Assembly: GCA_009760855.2 (NCBI GenBank) | Contig: WPIO01000008.1 | Location: 10,306,001-10,370,000 of the forward strand | Source: Cristatella mucedo | Taxonomy: Eukaryota; Bryozoa; Phylactolaemata; Cristatellidae | DNA length: 64,000 nt | Direction of reading: 5' to 3' | In this document: one piece after another, positions 36,110 through 47,755 of the stretch | How positions within the stretch are numbered: the first letter of the stretch is position 1 | How the letters are laid out: the number at the start of each line of letters is the position of its first letter | Made by a program: the position numbers and the translations under genes | The notes under the pieces: model-generated | Databases searched by the model: none | The model's input: the letters and a program-made list of their open reading frames with translations, nothing else | Told to the model about the DNA's origin: nothing

Positions 36110-37828
36110 CCTTTTCTAGAAATAAGGTCGCTTATTACTAATTGCATAACATCCTTAACATGTCATTAGCCTCAGGTCATGGCCCAGCATCTTTAAAAAA
36201 GCTGTAGTCAGGCCACTTCTCAAGAAAGCGACACTAGACCAAGAGAACTTGAGCAACTACCGCCCAGTCTCTTTTCTACCATTCCTATCAAAGACACTGG
36301 AACGAGTCGTGGCAGACCAGCTGAACTCATATATTGAAGCTTCAAACTTCGCTAATAAGTTCCATTCTGGCTTTAGAGCTAATCACTTTAAAGAATCAGC
36401 ATTTCTTCAAGTTTACAATGACCTGCATAGGAATGCAGACTTAGGTAGACTATCTCTGCCTGTTTTGCTCAATTTTTGGCAGCTTTTGATGCTATCGACC
36501 ACCAAGTTCTTCTTGAGCGCCTCTCATCTCGCCTGGCATCATGGCACTGCTTTGCAATGGTTCAGGTCCTACCTCAGTGGGAGACTCCATATTTTTTATT
36601 TGAATGAACAAAGATCGTTAGAGGCACCTCTGAAGTATGGGTTACCTCAGGGCTTCGTGCAAGGTCCGGTTCTTTTCACAGTTTACACTCTCCCTCTTCC
36701 CGATGTGATTGCCAAGCGCAATCTAGGCTTTCATTTCTCTGCGGATGACATTCAGTTGTACCTTTGCTTCGATCCCTCCCAACCTTCAAGCACCTCGAAT
36801 TCTCTCAACTCCCTTGCTGCATGTATTGATGACATCCGCACATGGATGGCAGCAAATTTTCTCGAATTAAATGGTGATGAAACTAACCTACTAGTTATAG
36901 GCAAACCTAGTGTGATTCAGAAATTGGAAAGGCTGACGCTCAAAATGGGCTCTGCCAGCATATCTCCTGTTGAATCTGCACGAAATCTAGGTGTCACGTT
37001 CCAAAGTGACCTTTCGTTAGACGGCCACATCGGCTACATAGTCAAGCCTGCCTACTTTCACCTGCATAACGTTGCTAAAGTAAGGGCTTGTTTAGACATG
37101 GGTACCACATCCGAATTGGTCCGTGCATTTGTGACATCCCGTCTCGACTTGTGTAACTTACTCTTGCTGGTCTACCGGCCTGTTCAAGAAAGCGGTTACA
37201 ACTAGTGCAGATCTCTGCAGCCAGGATTGACTGTCGCAAGTGTCGCAGTTGCCACATCACCTTTTTTCGCTGAACTGCACTGGCTCCCAGTCAGGCAACC
37301 ACTTCAAGCTTTGTCACTCACTTATAGGTTCCTTCATTCTTTGGCTCCAGCCTACCTATCAGATCTCCGGCCCCACCAGGGCAACCATCGTATCACTCGC
37401 TTTTCGGAATCTAACTTTTTATCTACACCTCCTACAAATCTCAAACCCTTTGGAGACAGTGCATTTACTTCGAATGCTTCCAAAGCCCGGAACTCATTCC
37501 CTACTTGCATCATGACATTCCCATGACTTTACCACATTTAAAAGAAACAAAAAATGCATCTATTTATCAGAGCGTTTTATGGGTTCCTGCGATTCGAACT
37601 TTATGTGCTTATGGGTGCGGCCACTGTGCATGCTGCCACTAACCGCACTTGCATGCTGACCCTGCGCAATGTCACCCCTAACCATGTTATTCTTCTTGTT
37701 TATTAAGCATGCTACCACTAGCCATTCGATCGTGTTTCCTTTGCAGCAAACTTTAAGCGCCTAGAAAGAGATGGAGTTATCTGAGGGCGCTTTACCAAGT
37801 GTGTTATTATTATTATTATTATTAATAT
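36110..37828 (+). mobile_element. L2-like LINE with reverse transcriptase domain (copy 9)
   Basis: This is one of the two longest copies. An open frame from before 36249 to 37205 encodes reverse transcriptase blocks in order: [36 protein letters not shown], and the catalytic block FHFSADDIQLYL (SADD at about 36738). It continues to NFLELNGDE and ARNLGVTF. The protein would copy the element's RNA at the target site. Between about 36475 and 36545 two compensating frameshifts put the motif A block (present in frame in copy 10 as AFDAIDH) out of frame, so a catalytic aspartate is lost. The frame ends at 37205. The C-terminal region continues in other frames to about 37526, then the 3' UTR and a (TTA)n tail at 37804-37828. 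A dead copy, truncated upstream of about 36110. Confidence 0.88.
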
Positions 37829-38256
37829 TATGCCAGGATGTCAAAAGTTGGGCAGAACGTCAATTGGCAACAGGCTATAAAAAAGGAGCCCCTAAACCAG
37901 TGAAGCAGTCGACCAAATAGCTCAGAGTTGTTTTCGCTGACACGCAGCAGACGCTAGCGAGTTAAACAGAGAGACACGATCGAGTTTTACGGCACAGCCA
38001 AGGAGATTTAGTGATTTCTTTTAATTATCTAGCGCATTGAGACGACATCTGCTGCTGAGGGCAGCAAATGACGCATCTGTTCTAGCCGTTCGGTGGAGGC
38101 TGTGACCTTCGAGGGTCGGAAACGCTCCGAAGCAGCGTGGGCTGAGCCCCGTGCCGTCGTCCGCACGGAGGTGAGTTGCAGAGCTGTATTTGGCCGACAC
38201 CTTCGTGGCTGACAACAAAAGCTAGAAGCGAGCGGTTTTGTGCGCTTGGGGAGGGA
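37829..38256. other. Unassigned spacer between LINE copy 9 and the inverted arm
   Basis: About 430 bp with no counterpart on the right side of the foldback composite. No gene seen. Confidence 0.4.
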
Positions 38257-38875
38257 GGTTCAGTTCCGTTGGGCAGGCTGGAGCCAGAAAATGAAGGGTC
38301 TACGAGCGAGCGACAGGACCGTGATCACAACGAGCTGCACGATTGGCAGCCAGTCGAGGTCAGCGATTAGTTAGAAAAGCTGACGTAAGCGAGCGGACAC
38401 CTCTCTTTGTTCTCTCGCCCTTTCTCGTTACACTCGGGCGATAGCGATCTCGCGGAAGCATGCGCTACTCAAATCTTTCGAGCTGCCCGCTGCCCTCGTC
38501 GATTACACTCAAGGAATGCGCTTTCCGACGGACAACCAACCGCCCCGCCGCTGCCATCGCCACCGCTGCCACCGCCGCAGCAGCAGCTGCCTCCGTCACC
38601 GCCGCCGACGCTGGCGCCTGCACCGCCGCCTATCCCCCGCCGATTTCTTCTGAAGCTTCTACGCCGGATGCCTGTTCCGCCATCTATTTTAGTTCCGTTC
38701 GAATCCATTACAAATCAGCTGCACACACCTTCGAAAAGTTTGGAATATCAGACTGAGCTACATGTACAACGAGCCATAAAGATTTCGCACGATTCCGCTT
38801 GCTCGTTTTCGCAAAGTCCACGGAAATAACATTGCAGTGGCCCAGGCCAAGACCAAAATCCACTACATTCCATCG
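38257..38875 (+). repeat. Left inverted arm of foldback-like composite
   Basis: This is the approximate reverse complement of 41540-42170. Shared blocks in order include 'ggctggagccagaaaatgaa', 'ttctctcgccctttctcgt', 'gcatgcgctactcaaatctt', 'gaatgcgctttc', 'gccgccgacgctggcgcctg', 'acaaatcagctgcacaca' and 'ttggaatatcagact'. The outer 110 bp also resembles minus-strand L2-like sequence. The inner end includes one inverted 169-bp-type unit ('gcagtggcccaggcc'). An open frame (38407-38829, Pro-rich) has no domain. Confidence 0.85.
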
Positions 38876-39179
38876 CACAACGAATAAAATCCTGTTGGAA
38901 AAGTTCATTTCTTTTCGAAAGTTCGCACCTCTTGAAACGCCCTCAAGTAGAGGACGATAAATAAATGTCTATCCTTTTCACCTTAACATCACTACAGCGA
39001 GCCGTGCGAGCCTGAAGGTTTGCTAATTAATGTAGCTTCTCGCCTTACCGCCGATGTTTTAGCGCTCACCAGAGCTCTAACGTGTTTCTCTAGCCAGCTA
39101 GCCACGCCTCTCTTTCGTGATACGATCGATTGACGCATACTCCTGGTCTCATGACTTGAGTTGAGTATGTACTCTAACG

Positions 39180-41600
39180 ACGCATAGATTTCCGTATTCT
39201 CCCAGGCCGTTGCCGTTGACTGCCCTGCATTACTTTCGAATGTACGTTCGCAATTGGTTGAAAGGATGCGGTCGCACTTTTAATATTGTAATGTAATGTA
39301 ATAATATTGTAATGCGCACAAAAAATATCGGATCTTCTGCCACCAGCGTTGTTTGTAATTGTAACAATCATAAATTTCTGTAATGTCTCGGGTGATTGCC
39401 GTCTATCGTCATGCAATGCCCAAGATTGAACGCGCAAAAAGACAGTATGTGCGCCCGCAGTGAGCGTGATGTGTTAGGATAATTACAAATTCAAGCAGCC
39501 GAGTTCCAGCAAATTTGAAACAGACTGCATTAGATGCCGGGTTATTGCCGTAGATTGCCGTGCATTGCTCTCGATTGTGCGTTCTTCATTGTGCGCTCTC
39601 GATTTTTAAAGGGATGTTGCTGCACTTTCAATGCATTGTAGTTCAATACGCAAGAAAAGTTGGAGCTTCTCTCAGCAACTGTCTTGGATTGGCGTATTAC
39701 CCCGCGTCATTGACGTCGATTGCCATGCATTGCTATTGATTGAACGCGCACAATGGGTGAAAATTATCCGCCGTACAGGTTCTTGTTACGTGGAATGAGA
39801 GTTGCAGTTTATTGCAGCCAATCTTGTCAATTTTCCACTGATTTGGCTATCGGCCCCTACCTTTGCTGTGGATTTGCCGGGCATTGCTGACAGCTAATGG
39901 GCAAAGTATCGTGAAAATGTCACGGTTTAACTTTGGACGCAGGGGAATTTTATATGTAATGACAATTTGGGCTTCGCGCGGCCAATTTCTTGTCAGCTTG
40001 CCGCGAATTGGGGTATTGGCCCGGGCCATAACTTTCCACTGCAATTCATTGCTCGTGATTGTACCTGCGGGATTGGTTGAAAAATAATGTGAATATACTT
40101 TAAACACGGTTCGCTGTGACAGGCAAGATAATTTTGATCTTGGCCCAGTCACTTTCCGGTGGTTTGCAATGAATGATAATGGATTGCTGTATTTTCCCGG
40201 TCGATTGCCATGCACTGCCCAAGGTTGAACAGTAAGAGTGGGTAGAAAGTATGTGCGCGGGCAGTGAGATGTTACGTGAAATGAGAATTGGAGCTTGATG
40301 CAACCGATTTCTCGTCGATTTGATACGGATTGCGGTATCGGTCCCTGCAATTGCTTTTGATTGCCGTGCATTGTTGACAATTAACGTACAAAATACCTTG
40401 AAAGTCCTAATATTTCACTTTTAGCTCAAAGAAATGTGAAATGCAATGACAATTGGCGCTTCGTGAGCCAAATTGTGGTCGACTTGCCACGGATTGTAGT
40501 GGATTGCTTCTTCGAGCCGAGCCGTTTTCATAGATTGCCATGCATTGCCCGAGGTTGTACGAGCGCTATTGCTTAAAATTATGCGGTTTACTTTTAAAAT
40601 TGTGCTTTGTAGCATGCATTCAAAATTGGAGCATTGCGAAATCGATTTAAGGGCATTTTGCATCAGATTGCTGTAAATTGCGGTATTGGCCTTTGCAGTC
40701 GATTACAGTGTTTGCCGCCAAATGAAAGAGGCAATTGCAAAGAAATTTTGCGATTACACAATAGCCAAAGGTTAAAGCAGCGTGCAATTACTATTAGAGC
40801 TTAAAGCGTACACATTCTAGTCGTTTTGTTCGGGGGTTTCTGTGGATTGACATACTGGTCCGGGCAATTGCAGTCGATTGCAGTACATTGCTGCAGAATG
40901 TTCGAGGCTATTACAGTGAAGTTATGCGAGTACACAATAACCGAAGAGTAGAGCAGCGTGCAATCATAATTAAAGCTTCTAGTATACGCGTTCTTGTCTC
41001 TGTGCGGTGGATTGCAGCGGATTTCGGCATATTGAGGTGGATTGCGTTATGGGACCGGCCGTTGCAGTGCATTGCATGAGAGCATCTCTGCACAACGGAG
41101 CGAAATTTTGCGGGTGCACTCTGAACTGAGCGTATTGTTATATGCAATGTCAGTTAAAGCTTAGCGATGGCGATTTGAGGATTATTTGCAGTGGAATAGA
41201 GTGGATTGAGGTAGTTTTCCAGGTCGTTTCAGGCGACTGCCGCGCATTGCCACAATGCGAGGATGCACATTTTGTTTTATTTTACATGGGTGTGCAGAAA
41301 ACACGGTGCACTTTAATATGCAATAAGAACTGGAGCTCAGCGCAATATATTCCTATTTTTCGCGGTGTATTGTGTAGATCGAAGTGGATTGTGGTATTGG
41401 CCCGGGCTACTGCAGTCGATTGCAGGGCATTGCACGAGAACGGCCGTACCAAAGCAAGTGAAATTTTCGAAGTGTGCGCTGTCAAGTGCAATCAAAAAGA
41501 AGCTTTTTGGACACGGTTTCTTTTATTTTGCGGTATAATGCAGTGGGTGGCTGTGGATTGCGGTGGATTGCGATATTGGCCTGGGAAACTGTAATGTTAT
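39180..41600. repeat. Diverged tandem array, about 14 units of 169 bp
   Basis: The consensus mark CATGCATTGC or AGTGCATTGC recurs at about 39221, 39410, 39559, 39724, 39880, 40044, 40209, 40366, 40539, 40707, 40882, 41066, 41242 and 41423. Spacings are 149-187 bp, with a mean of 169. Units also share 'gattgcggtattggcccggg' before the mark and 'ttgcagtcgattgcag'. Divergence is high. The array fills the space between the two inverted arms. Confidence 0.85.
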
Positions 41601-42170
41601 TTTATAATATTAAAATGAGCGAGCGGAATCGGGCGAAATCTTTTTGGTACATTGGATATGTAGCGTAGTCTGATATTCCAAAAAAAAATTTCAGCTGTGT
41701 GCAGCTGATTTGCAGTGAATTTGAAGGGAACTAAAATGTATAGCAGCGGATTGTGGTATAGGTATCCGGCGTTGAAGCTTCAGACCGCTTCAGAAGAATT
41801 CGGCGGGGGAGTGCCGGCGGTGCAGGCGCCAGCGTCGGCGGCGGTGACGGAGGCTTATGCTGCTGCTGCGGCGGCGGCGGCAGCGTCGGAGTGGTTGTGC
41901 GTCAGAAAGCGCATTCCTTAAGTGCAATCAGCGATGGCAGCGGCAGCTCGAAAGATTTGAGTAGCGCATGCTTCCGCGAAAGCACTATCGCCCGAGTGCG
42001 ACGAGAAAGGGCGAGAGAACAAAGATAGGCGTCCGCTTGCTTACGTCAGCTTTTGTAATCGCTGACCTGGACTGGCTGCCAATCATTTAGCTCGTTGTAT
42101 TCACGGTCCGGTCACTCGCTCGTAGACCCTTCATTTTCTGGCTCCAGCCTACCTACCGGAACTGCACCTA
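41540..42170 (-). repeat. Right inverted arm of foldback-like composite
   Basis: This is the inverted counterpart of 38257-38875. It includes the triplet-rich part (41815-41885) and the outer L2-like fragment, and ends 'ccggaactgcacct' directly against the (TAA)n tail of LINE copy 10. The left counterpart of this edge is 'aggttcagttccg' at about 38257. Confidence 0.85.
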
Positions 42171-44390
42171 ATAATAATAATAATACACTCGGTAAAGCAC
42201 CCTCACAGAACTCAATCTCTTTCTACACCCTTTAAATTTGCTGCAAAGGTAAACGCGATCGAATGTTGAGTGCTATCGTGTTTGTGAAACAGCATAAATA
42301 ACTTTTTTAGGGGTGACATGCACAGGGTCAGCATGCAAGTGTGGTTAGTGGCCGCATGAGCAGTGTCAGCAAGTATAAGCACCTAACGGATGAATCATAG
42401 GGACCCACTAAATGCTGTCATAAATAGGTGCGTTTTTAGTTTCTTTTTAAATGTGGTCAAGTCAGGGGATGTCGTGATGCACGTCGGGAGTGATTTCCAG
42501 GCTTTGGGAGTATACTAATTAAATGCACGATTTCCAAAGGATTAGAGTTTTGTACGAGGTTTTGTAAAATGATTAGATTCCAAAAAGCAGGTGGTACGAT
42601 GCTTGGCCTGGTGGGGGAATGGATCTGATAGATAGGCTGGAGCCAAAGAATGAAGTGACGTAAAAGTGAGTGACAAAGCCTTGAAGTCGATCCGTTGCTT
42701 GACTGGTAGCCAACGCAGGTCGGTGAGAACGGGTGTGATGTGGCAACTGTGACGCTCATGACAGACAAGCCTAGCTGCAGAGTTTTGCACCAGCTGTAAG
42801 CGCTTGATTGCACATGCCGGTAGGCCAGCAAGCAGTAAGTTACACAAGTCGAGACGGGATGTTAAAAATACGTGGACCAACTTAGATGTGGTATCCTTAT
42901 CTAAACAAGCCCGAACTTTAGTAAGGTTGTGTTACTGAAAGTAGACAGACTTGACTGTGGAGCTGATGTGTTTGTGTAATGAAAGGTCACTTTGGAACAT
43001 GACACCTTGATTTCGTGCAGATTCAACAGGAGATATGCTGGCAGAGCCCATTTTGAGCATCAGCCTGTCCAATTTCTGAATCACACTTGGTTTTCCTATA
43101 ACTAAAAGGCTAGTTTCATCACCATTTAATTCGAGAAAATTTGCTGCCATCCATGTGCGGATGTCATCAATACATGCAGCAAGGGAGTTGAGAGAATTCG
43201 AGGTGCTTGAAGGTTGGGAGGGATCAAAGCAAAGGTACAACTGAATGTCATCCGCAGAGAAATGAAAGCCTAGATTGCGCTTGGCAATCACATCGGGAAG
43301 AGGGAGAGTGTAAACTGTGAAAAGAACCGGACCTAGCACGAAGCCCTGAGGTAACCCATACTTCAGAGGTGCCTCTAACGATCTTTGTCCATTCAAATCA
43401 ATAATATGGAGTCTCCCACTGAGATAGGACCTGAACCATTGCAAAGCAGTGCCACTGATGGCCAAGCGAGTTGATAGGCGCTTAAGAAGAACTTGGTGGT
43501 CGATAGCATCAAAAGCTGCTAAAGAAATCGAGCAAAACAAGCAGAGATAGTCTACCCAAGTCTGCATTCCTAAGCAGGTCATTGTACACCCGAAGCAATG
43601 CTGATTCTTTGAAGTGATTAGCTCTAAAGCCAGACTGGAACTCACTAGCAAAGTTTGAAGCTTCAATATATGAGTTCAGCTGGTCCGCCACGACTCGTTC
43701 CAGTGTCTTTGATAGGAATGGTAGAACAGAGACTGGGCGGTAGTTGCTCAAGTCCTCTTGGTTTAGTGTCGCTTTCTTGAGAAGTGGCCTGACTACCACT
43801 TCTTTAAAGGTGCTGGGACATGACCTGAGGCTAATGACATAGTAATGATGTTAGTTATGCATGGCGGCAGCAGATCAATGTAACGTAAAGCAGGACGGTG
43901 GGAATAGGGTCCAAAAAACTAGCTGTCTTTTTGATTGGGATATGAACTTAAGTACGAGGTCATTCCTTGAATGATGACATTGCACTGCTGCAAGGAAACG
44001 AGGGACAGCATTCTAGGGGGATGCTGCCATTGTAGGGATTGAATTACTGACCTTGTCCATCTTCTGGACAAAGAATCGAGAGAAGCGATCAGCTAGATCA
44101 TCGCAGGTATCATCGGGTAAGGAGCTAATATGGTGCATTTGAGGAGATGGTTGATCGTCGATATCAACATTTTTGGATTGTTCATCTGCGATTCAGCAAT
44201 TTTTTTTATAGAAGCTAGACTTGGCCTTTGCTAGGATTGATTTTTACGACCTCCAGTAGTCCTCGTATGACTGTCGATGGATATTCAGTCCTGATCTTGT
44301 GTATGCTTTGTCAAGGTTGTGCTTAGTAGAACTTGCTAGTTTAATGTCTGTGGTAAACCGTGGTCCATCTGAGCGAGGGCGCATCTCTCC
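42171..44390 (-). mobile_element. Longest L2-like LINE, minus strand (copy 10)
   Basis: A (TAA)n tail at 42171-42185 and 3' UTR are followed by coding sequence on the minus strand: a C-terminal frame at 42880-42542, the core reverse transcriptase frame at 43666-42932, and an N-terminal frame at 43799-43509. The core includes [11 protein letters not shown] (motif A), YGLPQG, FHFSADDIQLYL (motif C, with Ser before Ala-Asp-Asp) and NFLELNGDE. The N-terminal frame has [22 protein letters not shown] and SGFRANH. A frameshift just before motif A splits the two frames, so the copy is dead. Upstream, to about 44390, lies broken sequence of the kind expected between endonuclease and reverse transcriptase. 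It is a close relative of copy 9. Confidence 0.88.
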
Positions 44391-46420
44391 TCCCCAGAAC
44401 ACAAAATCACTCGCTTCCAGCTTTTGTTGCCCGCCAGGAAGGAGGCGGCCAAGTACAGCGCGGCATTTCATTTCCGGGTGGACGACGACTGTGGGCTCCG
44501 CCCACAATGCTTCGGAGCATTTCCGGCCCTCGAATGTCGAAGCCTCTGCCGAACGGCTACGTCGTAATTTGCATGGCTGACGTTGGCAGACGGTTTGCAG
44601 CAGACGTTGGCAAGCGAATTGCAGCCGAAGATGCGTTCAGCAACTGTAAAGCCTCACGCTCAAAGTTAGCTCGGCCGGTACTTCTCCGACTGACTAGGTT
44701 GCACTCAATCTAGGCGCAAACGTCCCGGCGACACTCATTGACCTCTAGATGACTGCGTCGCCTCAGCAGTCTAGGCGTCGTACTTGCAAGTCTACTTTCA
44801 GTTTGAACAACGTCACCAGAGAAGATATGGCGTGCTTAAGGCAAAGGTACCAATGCCACATTAGGTCATTGCGTCTAGTCTTTCGTAAATTTCTTCGCTC
44901 TTGCGTTCGAGCCGTGAAATCTTACGTTTACGTTCATTTTCGCGTCGTGCACGACGCTAGAGCTTCGCTCGCCTGCGGTGAAAGTGACCACTGTCCCATT
45001 GAATGCACTCGTGTCTCACCTGCACTGGTCAGCCGTCGAGAAGCGCCTCGCCTTTACGATTCCGTCATCGCTCGCCGGTCACTTAACTCACCACTCACCA
45101 CTGTCCCTTTATTCTTACGCTACCGCTCACCTCTCATCTGCTCGCCTGCTCGCTCTTGACGGTCCTCTCAGCGAAAGTTCGCTTCTCTAACTCCGACCGG
45201 TTGCTTAGCTGCTCTTCTGACCAACCTCTCAAATCCGCAGGAGTGCTCGCTTTCAGTCTGCGAGATACGGAATCCCGAACCTCTCTAACGACCGATCGAC
45301 GTCAGAAGACGCACGCCTTGCCTTGGCCGCTTCTTGATTTAAAGGCACTAATCGTCCGCAGCGCAGTTCCCTAAGGCATCCAATTCGTAGTTATGCGCGT
45401 GCTCAATTGCAGGCGTGTGCTGCTGGTGCGCATGTCGCGATCCAGATTATTTTGTATTGAGCGAAACCTTAAAAGCAGCCGCCTCACCTAGAAAGCGTTG
45501 GCGGCTTTCGTCGCAGGCCGCTCGGAGCGCTCAAGGAAGAGAGGCCTGCCGCTGCAACAGAACTGGGACCGACTAACCTTGACCCTGGTCGAATGCGTGG
45601 TACGACCCTTGAGCTCAATCGTGCGCGAGCGTTTCATCAACGATCTCTTCTTGCGCCGCTCGCAAATTATAGCGCTTCCGAATGCGTAGACCCAAACCGG
45701 CAAAGCTAGGCTCCGCCGTCCTTGGGATGGAGGAGCCCGGCTTTGGCGAACGGCTATCCCAGGCTGTGAATGCTTTATTTACATGCCTAGCGTGCGTTGG
45801 CACGCGTCGAAATGCGCCCCCAACCAGCCCTACTAACTGGAAGTCACTAACGCTCGGCGACTATGCATTCGTGAGGTATTATGTAATTTACTGCTCCCCT
45901 TGGCGACGATAACTAATGAGTCTACAATCGCCTCACCTATCGAAGCCTGGGACCGTTGATTTGTGTGGCGGTGAAACGAGTAAATCTGGAATTCTTCAAT
46001 CAATTGTTCGAAGCTTTTACATCATCCGCCATCTTTCCTCACAGTAGCCTTTGACCCCTTTTTAAATCCATAGCTCAATCAATAGCGCTCCAATCAACGG
46101 GAAATTTGGAGTGTGCGCTGGGCTCAGCTGTGGCTGCATTATTCCTCCTTATCTTGGTTTTTGTTTCGTTAATTGCAGTTGTACATGTCCTAAATATCCT
46201 CATATTTATTTTGTGAATGTGTTCACATTTTGACGCGTCAAATAAATGTATTTATTTATTTTTAATAATTTCACCCGTGCATTTTTAAGTTTCCTAAATC
46301 TTTTTAGTGGTTTTGTATATATTTTTATATGTATTCACAAGTATTGAATCTATTGATTTTACAAGGTAGCCATATTTTGTTGAAGACAGCCACTGAAAAC
46401 CGTGAGCTTGACCCTCACAG
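44391..46420. other. Unassigned spacer
   Basis: Several short frames of balanced composition, none with a recognised domain. A repeated phrase (gacgttggcagacggtttgc / gacgttggcaagcgaattgc) lies at 44579-44630. AT-rich after 46150. Confidence 0.35.
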
Positions 46421-46429
46421 GTCATCAAA

Positions 46430-46481
46430 CAATCAGTACGAGGGCGCTATATTAAGTGTATAATAATTATTATTATTATAG
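46430..46481 (+). mobile_element. L2-like tail fragment
   Basis: 'gagggcgctatattaagtgt' followed by (ATT)n. Only the last 50 bp of the element is recognisable. Confidence 0.6.
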
Positions 46482-46891
46482 TATTCTGAAAACTATGGTT
46501 ACATCAAAAGAGACCTTGTTGTGAACCTTATCGCTTGTGCTAACTTGCGTGCCGATCTATCCACTGGTCCGCGAGAATGATCGATAAACGTGCTCTCAGA
46601 GAAATAAATCCCCTGGGGTTGGGGCATAACTCCCAGCCCCCTCGAAGGCTACCGACCTGCGAATCGAGTGTCCGCTAGAGCCTTTCGGACGCCGCTCGAG
46701 GCGTGCGCTGCAGCGGCGACGCGACTCGCTGCTCGGCGCACGCTCGCCGAAACTCGTTTCGTCACGCCACAAACCGGCACACGTCAGCAGTGGCGGCGGC
46801 ACTACCGAAGACGCGCGAGAGCGAGATGGGCGAGATCGGACGCCGATCGAATCGGACACGGCTCACCGAACGGCTCCAGGCCAGCCCCCGA

Positions 46892-46896
46892 CCAAT
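46892..46896 (+). promoter_or_regulatory. CCAAT box upstream of gene B
   Basis: CCAAT in the context 'gaccaatagcg', about 165 bp upstream of the gene B start. Confidence 0.4.
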
Positions 46897-46923
46897 AGCG
46901 AGCCCGGCCCCAGCGAGGCTCGC

Positions 46924-46931
46924 TTACGTCA
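46924..46931. promoter_or_regulatory. CRE/ATF-like site upstream of gene B
   Basis: TTACGTCA (reverse TGACGTAA), about 130 bp upstream of the start. It is close to the CREB/ATF consensus and may be a chance match. Confidence 0.35.
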
Positions 46932-46979
46932 TGGGGGTGGGGAATTCCGGCGGCGAAGACTGCCAGCGCGAGCGACGCC

Positions 46980-46985
46980 TTATAA
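46980..46985 (+). promoter_or_regulatory. TATA-like element of gene B
   Basis: 'cttataacc' 75-80 nt upstream of the ATG. Weaker than the gene A TATA box. Confidence 0.4.
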
Positions 46986-47058
46986 CCTTGACTCTCTTAG
47001 GGGGGGTCACTACGGTCGTTGCATTGCTCAGCAGCGCGCGCGCGCGCGAGGCCCCGTA

Positions 47059-47755
47059 ATGTCTCACTGCTGCGGCGTCTGCTATGAGGACGTGGTCGAG
47101 TTCGTGACGCTCGCCTGCGGCCACGCGCAGTCCTGCCGCTCGTGCATCCAGCGCATCGCGGCGGCGCATGGCAGCGGCGACGTTCGCTGTCCGTGGTGCA
47201 GGCACGTGACGCGGTTGCCACCGCCGGCGCCAGCCGTGGGCACTGAGAATGCACGTGAATCTCGACCGCACACCGAAGTGCCGCTCGAGCCCGCCTCTCC
47301 AGATGCCGAGCAGGTGAGCTGCGACGCCGCCGCCGCCGTGTGGGCGCCCGAAGCGCTCCGCTCGCAGTGCTCCCCGCCCGCCCACCCCGGGGAGGAGGCG
47401 GCGCGCGCGCTCGCCATGCGTTAGCCGAGCGGTTCGCGTCAGTCCTCGCGCGCGCACGCGCACGCGCGCGAAACGTTTCTCCGCTTAGCAGCCGCTAGAC
47501 GCCGAGGTCACCGGCGGCTGCCTCGCTCGGGCGCGACGCTCCCTGTTGGCGCTGGCCGCGGCTGCGGCCGCGGCCGTCGGGATTCTTCCGCCTCTGACGA
47601 CCGGCGCCAGCGGCCTTGGCCAGAAACGGCGGCCCTGCAACGGCATCTACTGCGGCGAGCCCGTGGAGGATGATGCTTCCTCACCGGAGATGGCGCGCTG
47701 CAGGCGATGCCGGGATCGCGACGCCCTCTTCGCGGAATGCCGGCCGCGCGACTGA
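47059..47755 (+). CDS. Gene B: RING finger plus C4 cysteine motif protein, two exons
   Basis: Predicted protein of 172 residues: exon 1 47059-47313 (85 codons), intron 47314-47491 (178 nt, CAG|GTGAGC donor, pyrimidine tract then cag acceptor), exon 2 47492-47755 (87 codons plus stop). Exon 1 starts MSHCCGVCYEDV, very close to gene A, and has the RING C5-x2-C8-x11-C20-x-H22-x3-C26-x2-C29-x14-C44-P-W-C47. Exon 2 starts PLDAE (gene A: LDAK) and has an Ala run, then KRRPCNGIYCGE with C134-x4-C139-x15-C155-x2-C158 and RDRDALFAE, matching A and C. The join is phase 0, as in A. The acceptor is a tandem TAGCAG, so a variant with one extra Gln is possible. An E3 ubiquitin ligase role is inferred from the RING class only. 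Unspliced, exon 1 reads on to a stop at 47424. Confidence 0.75.
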
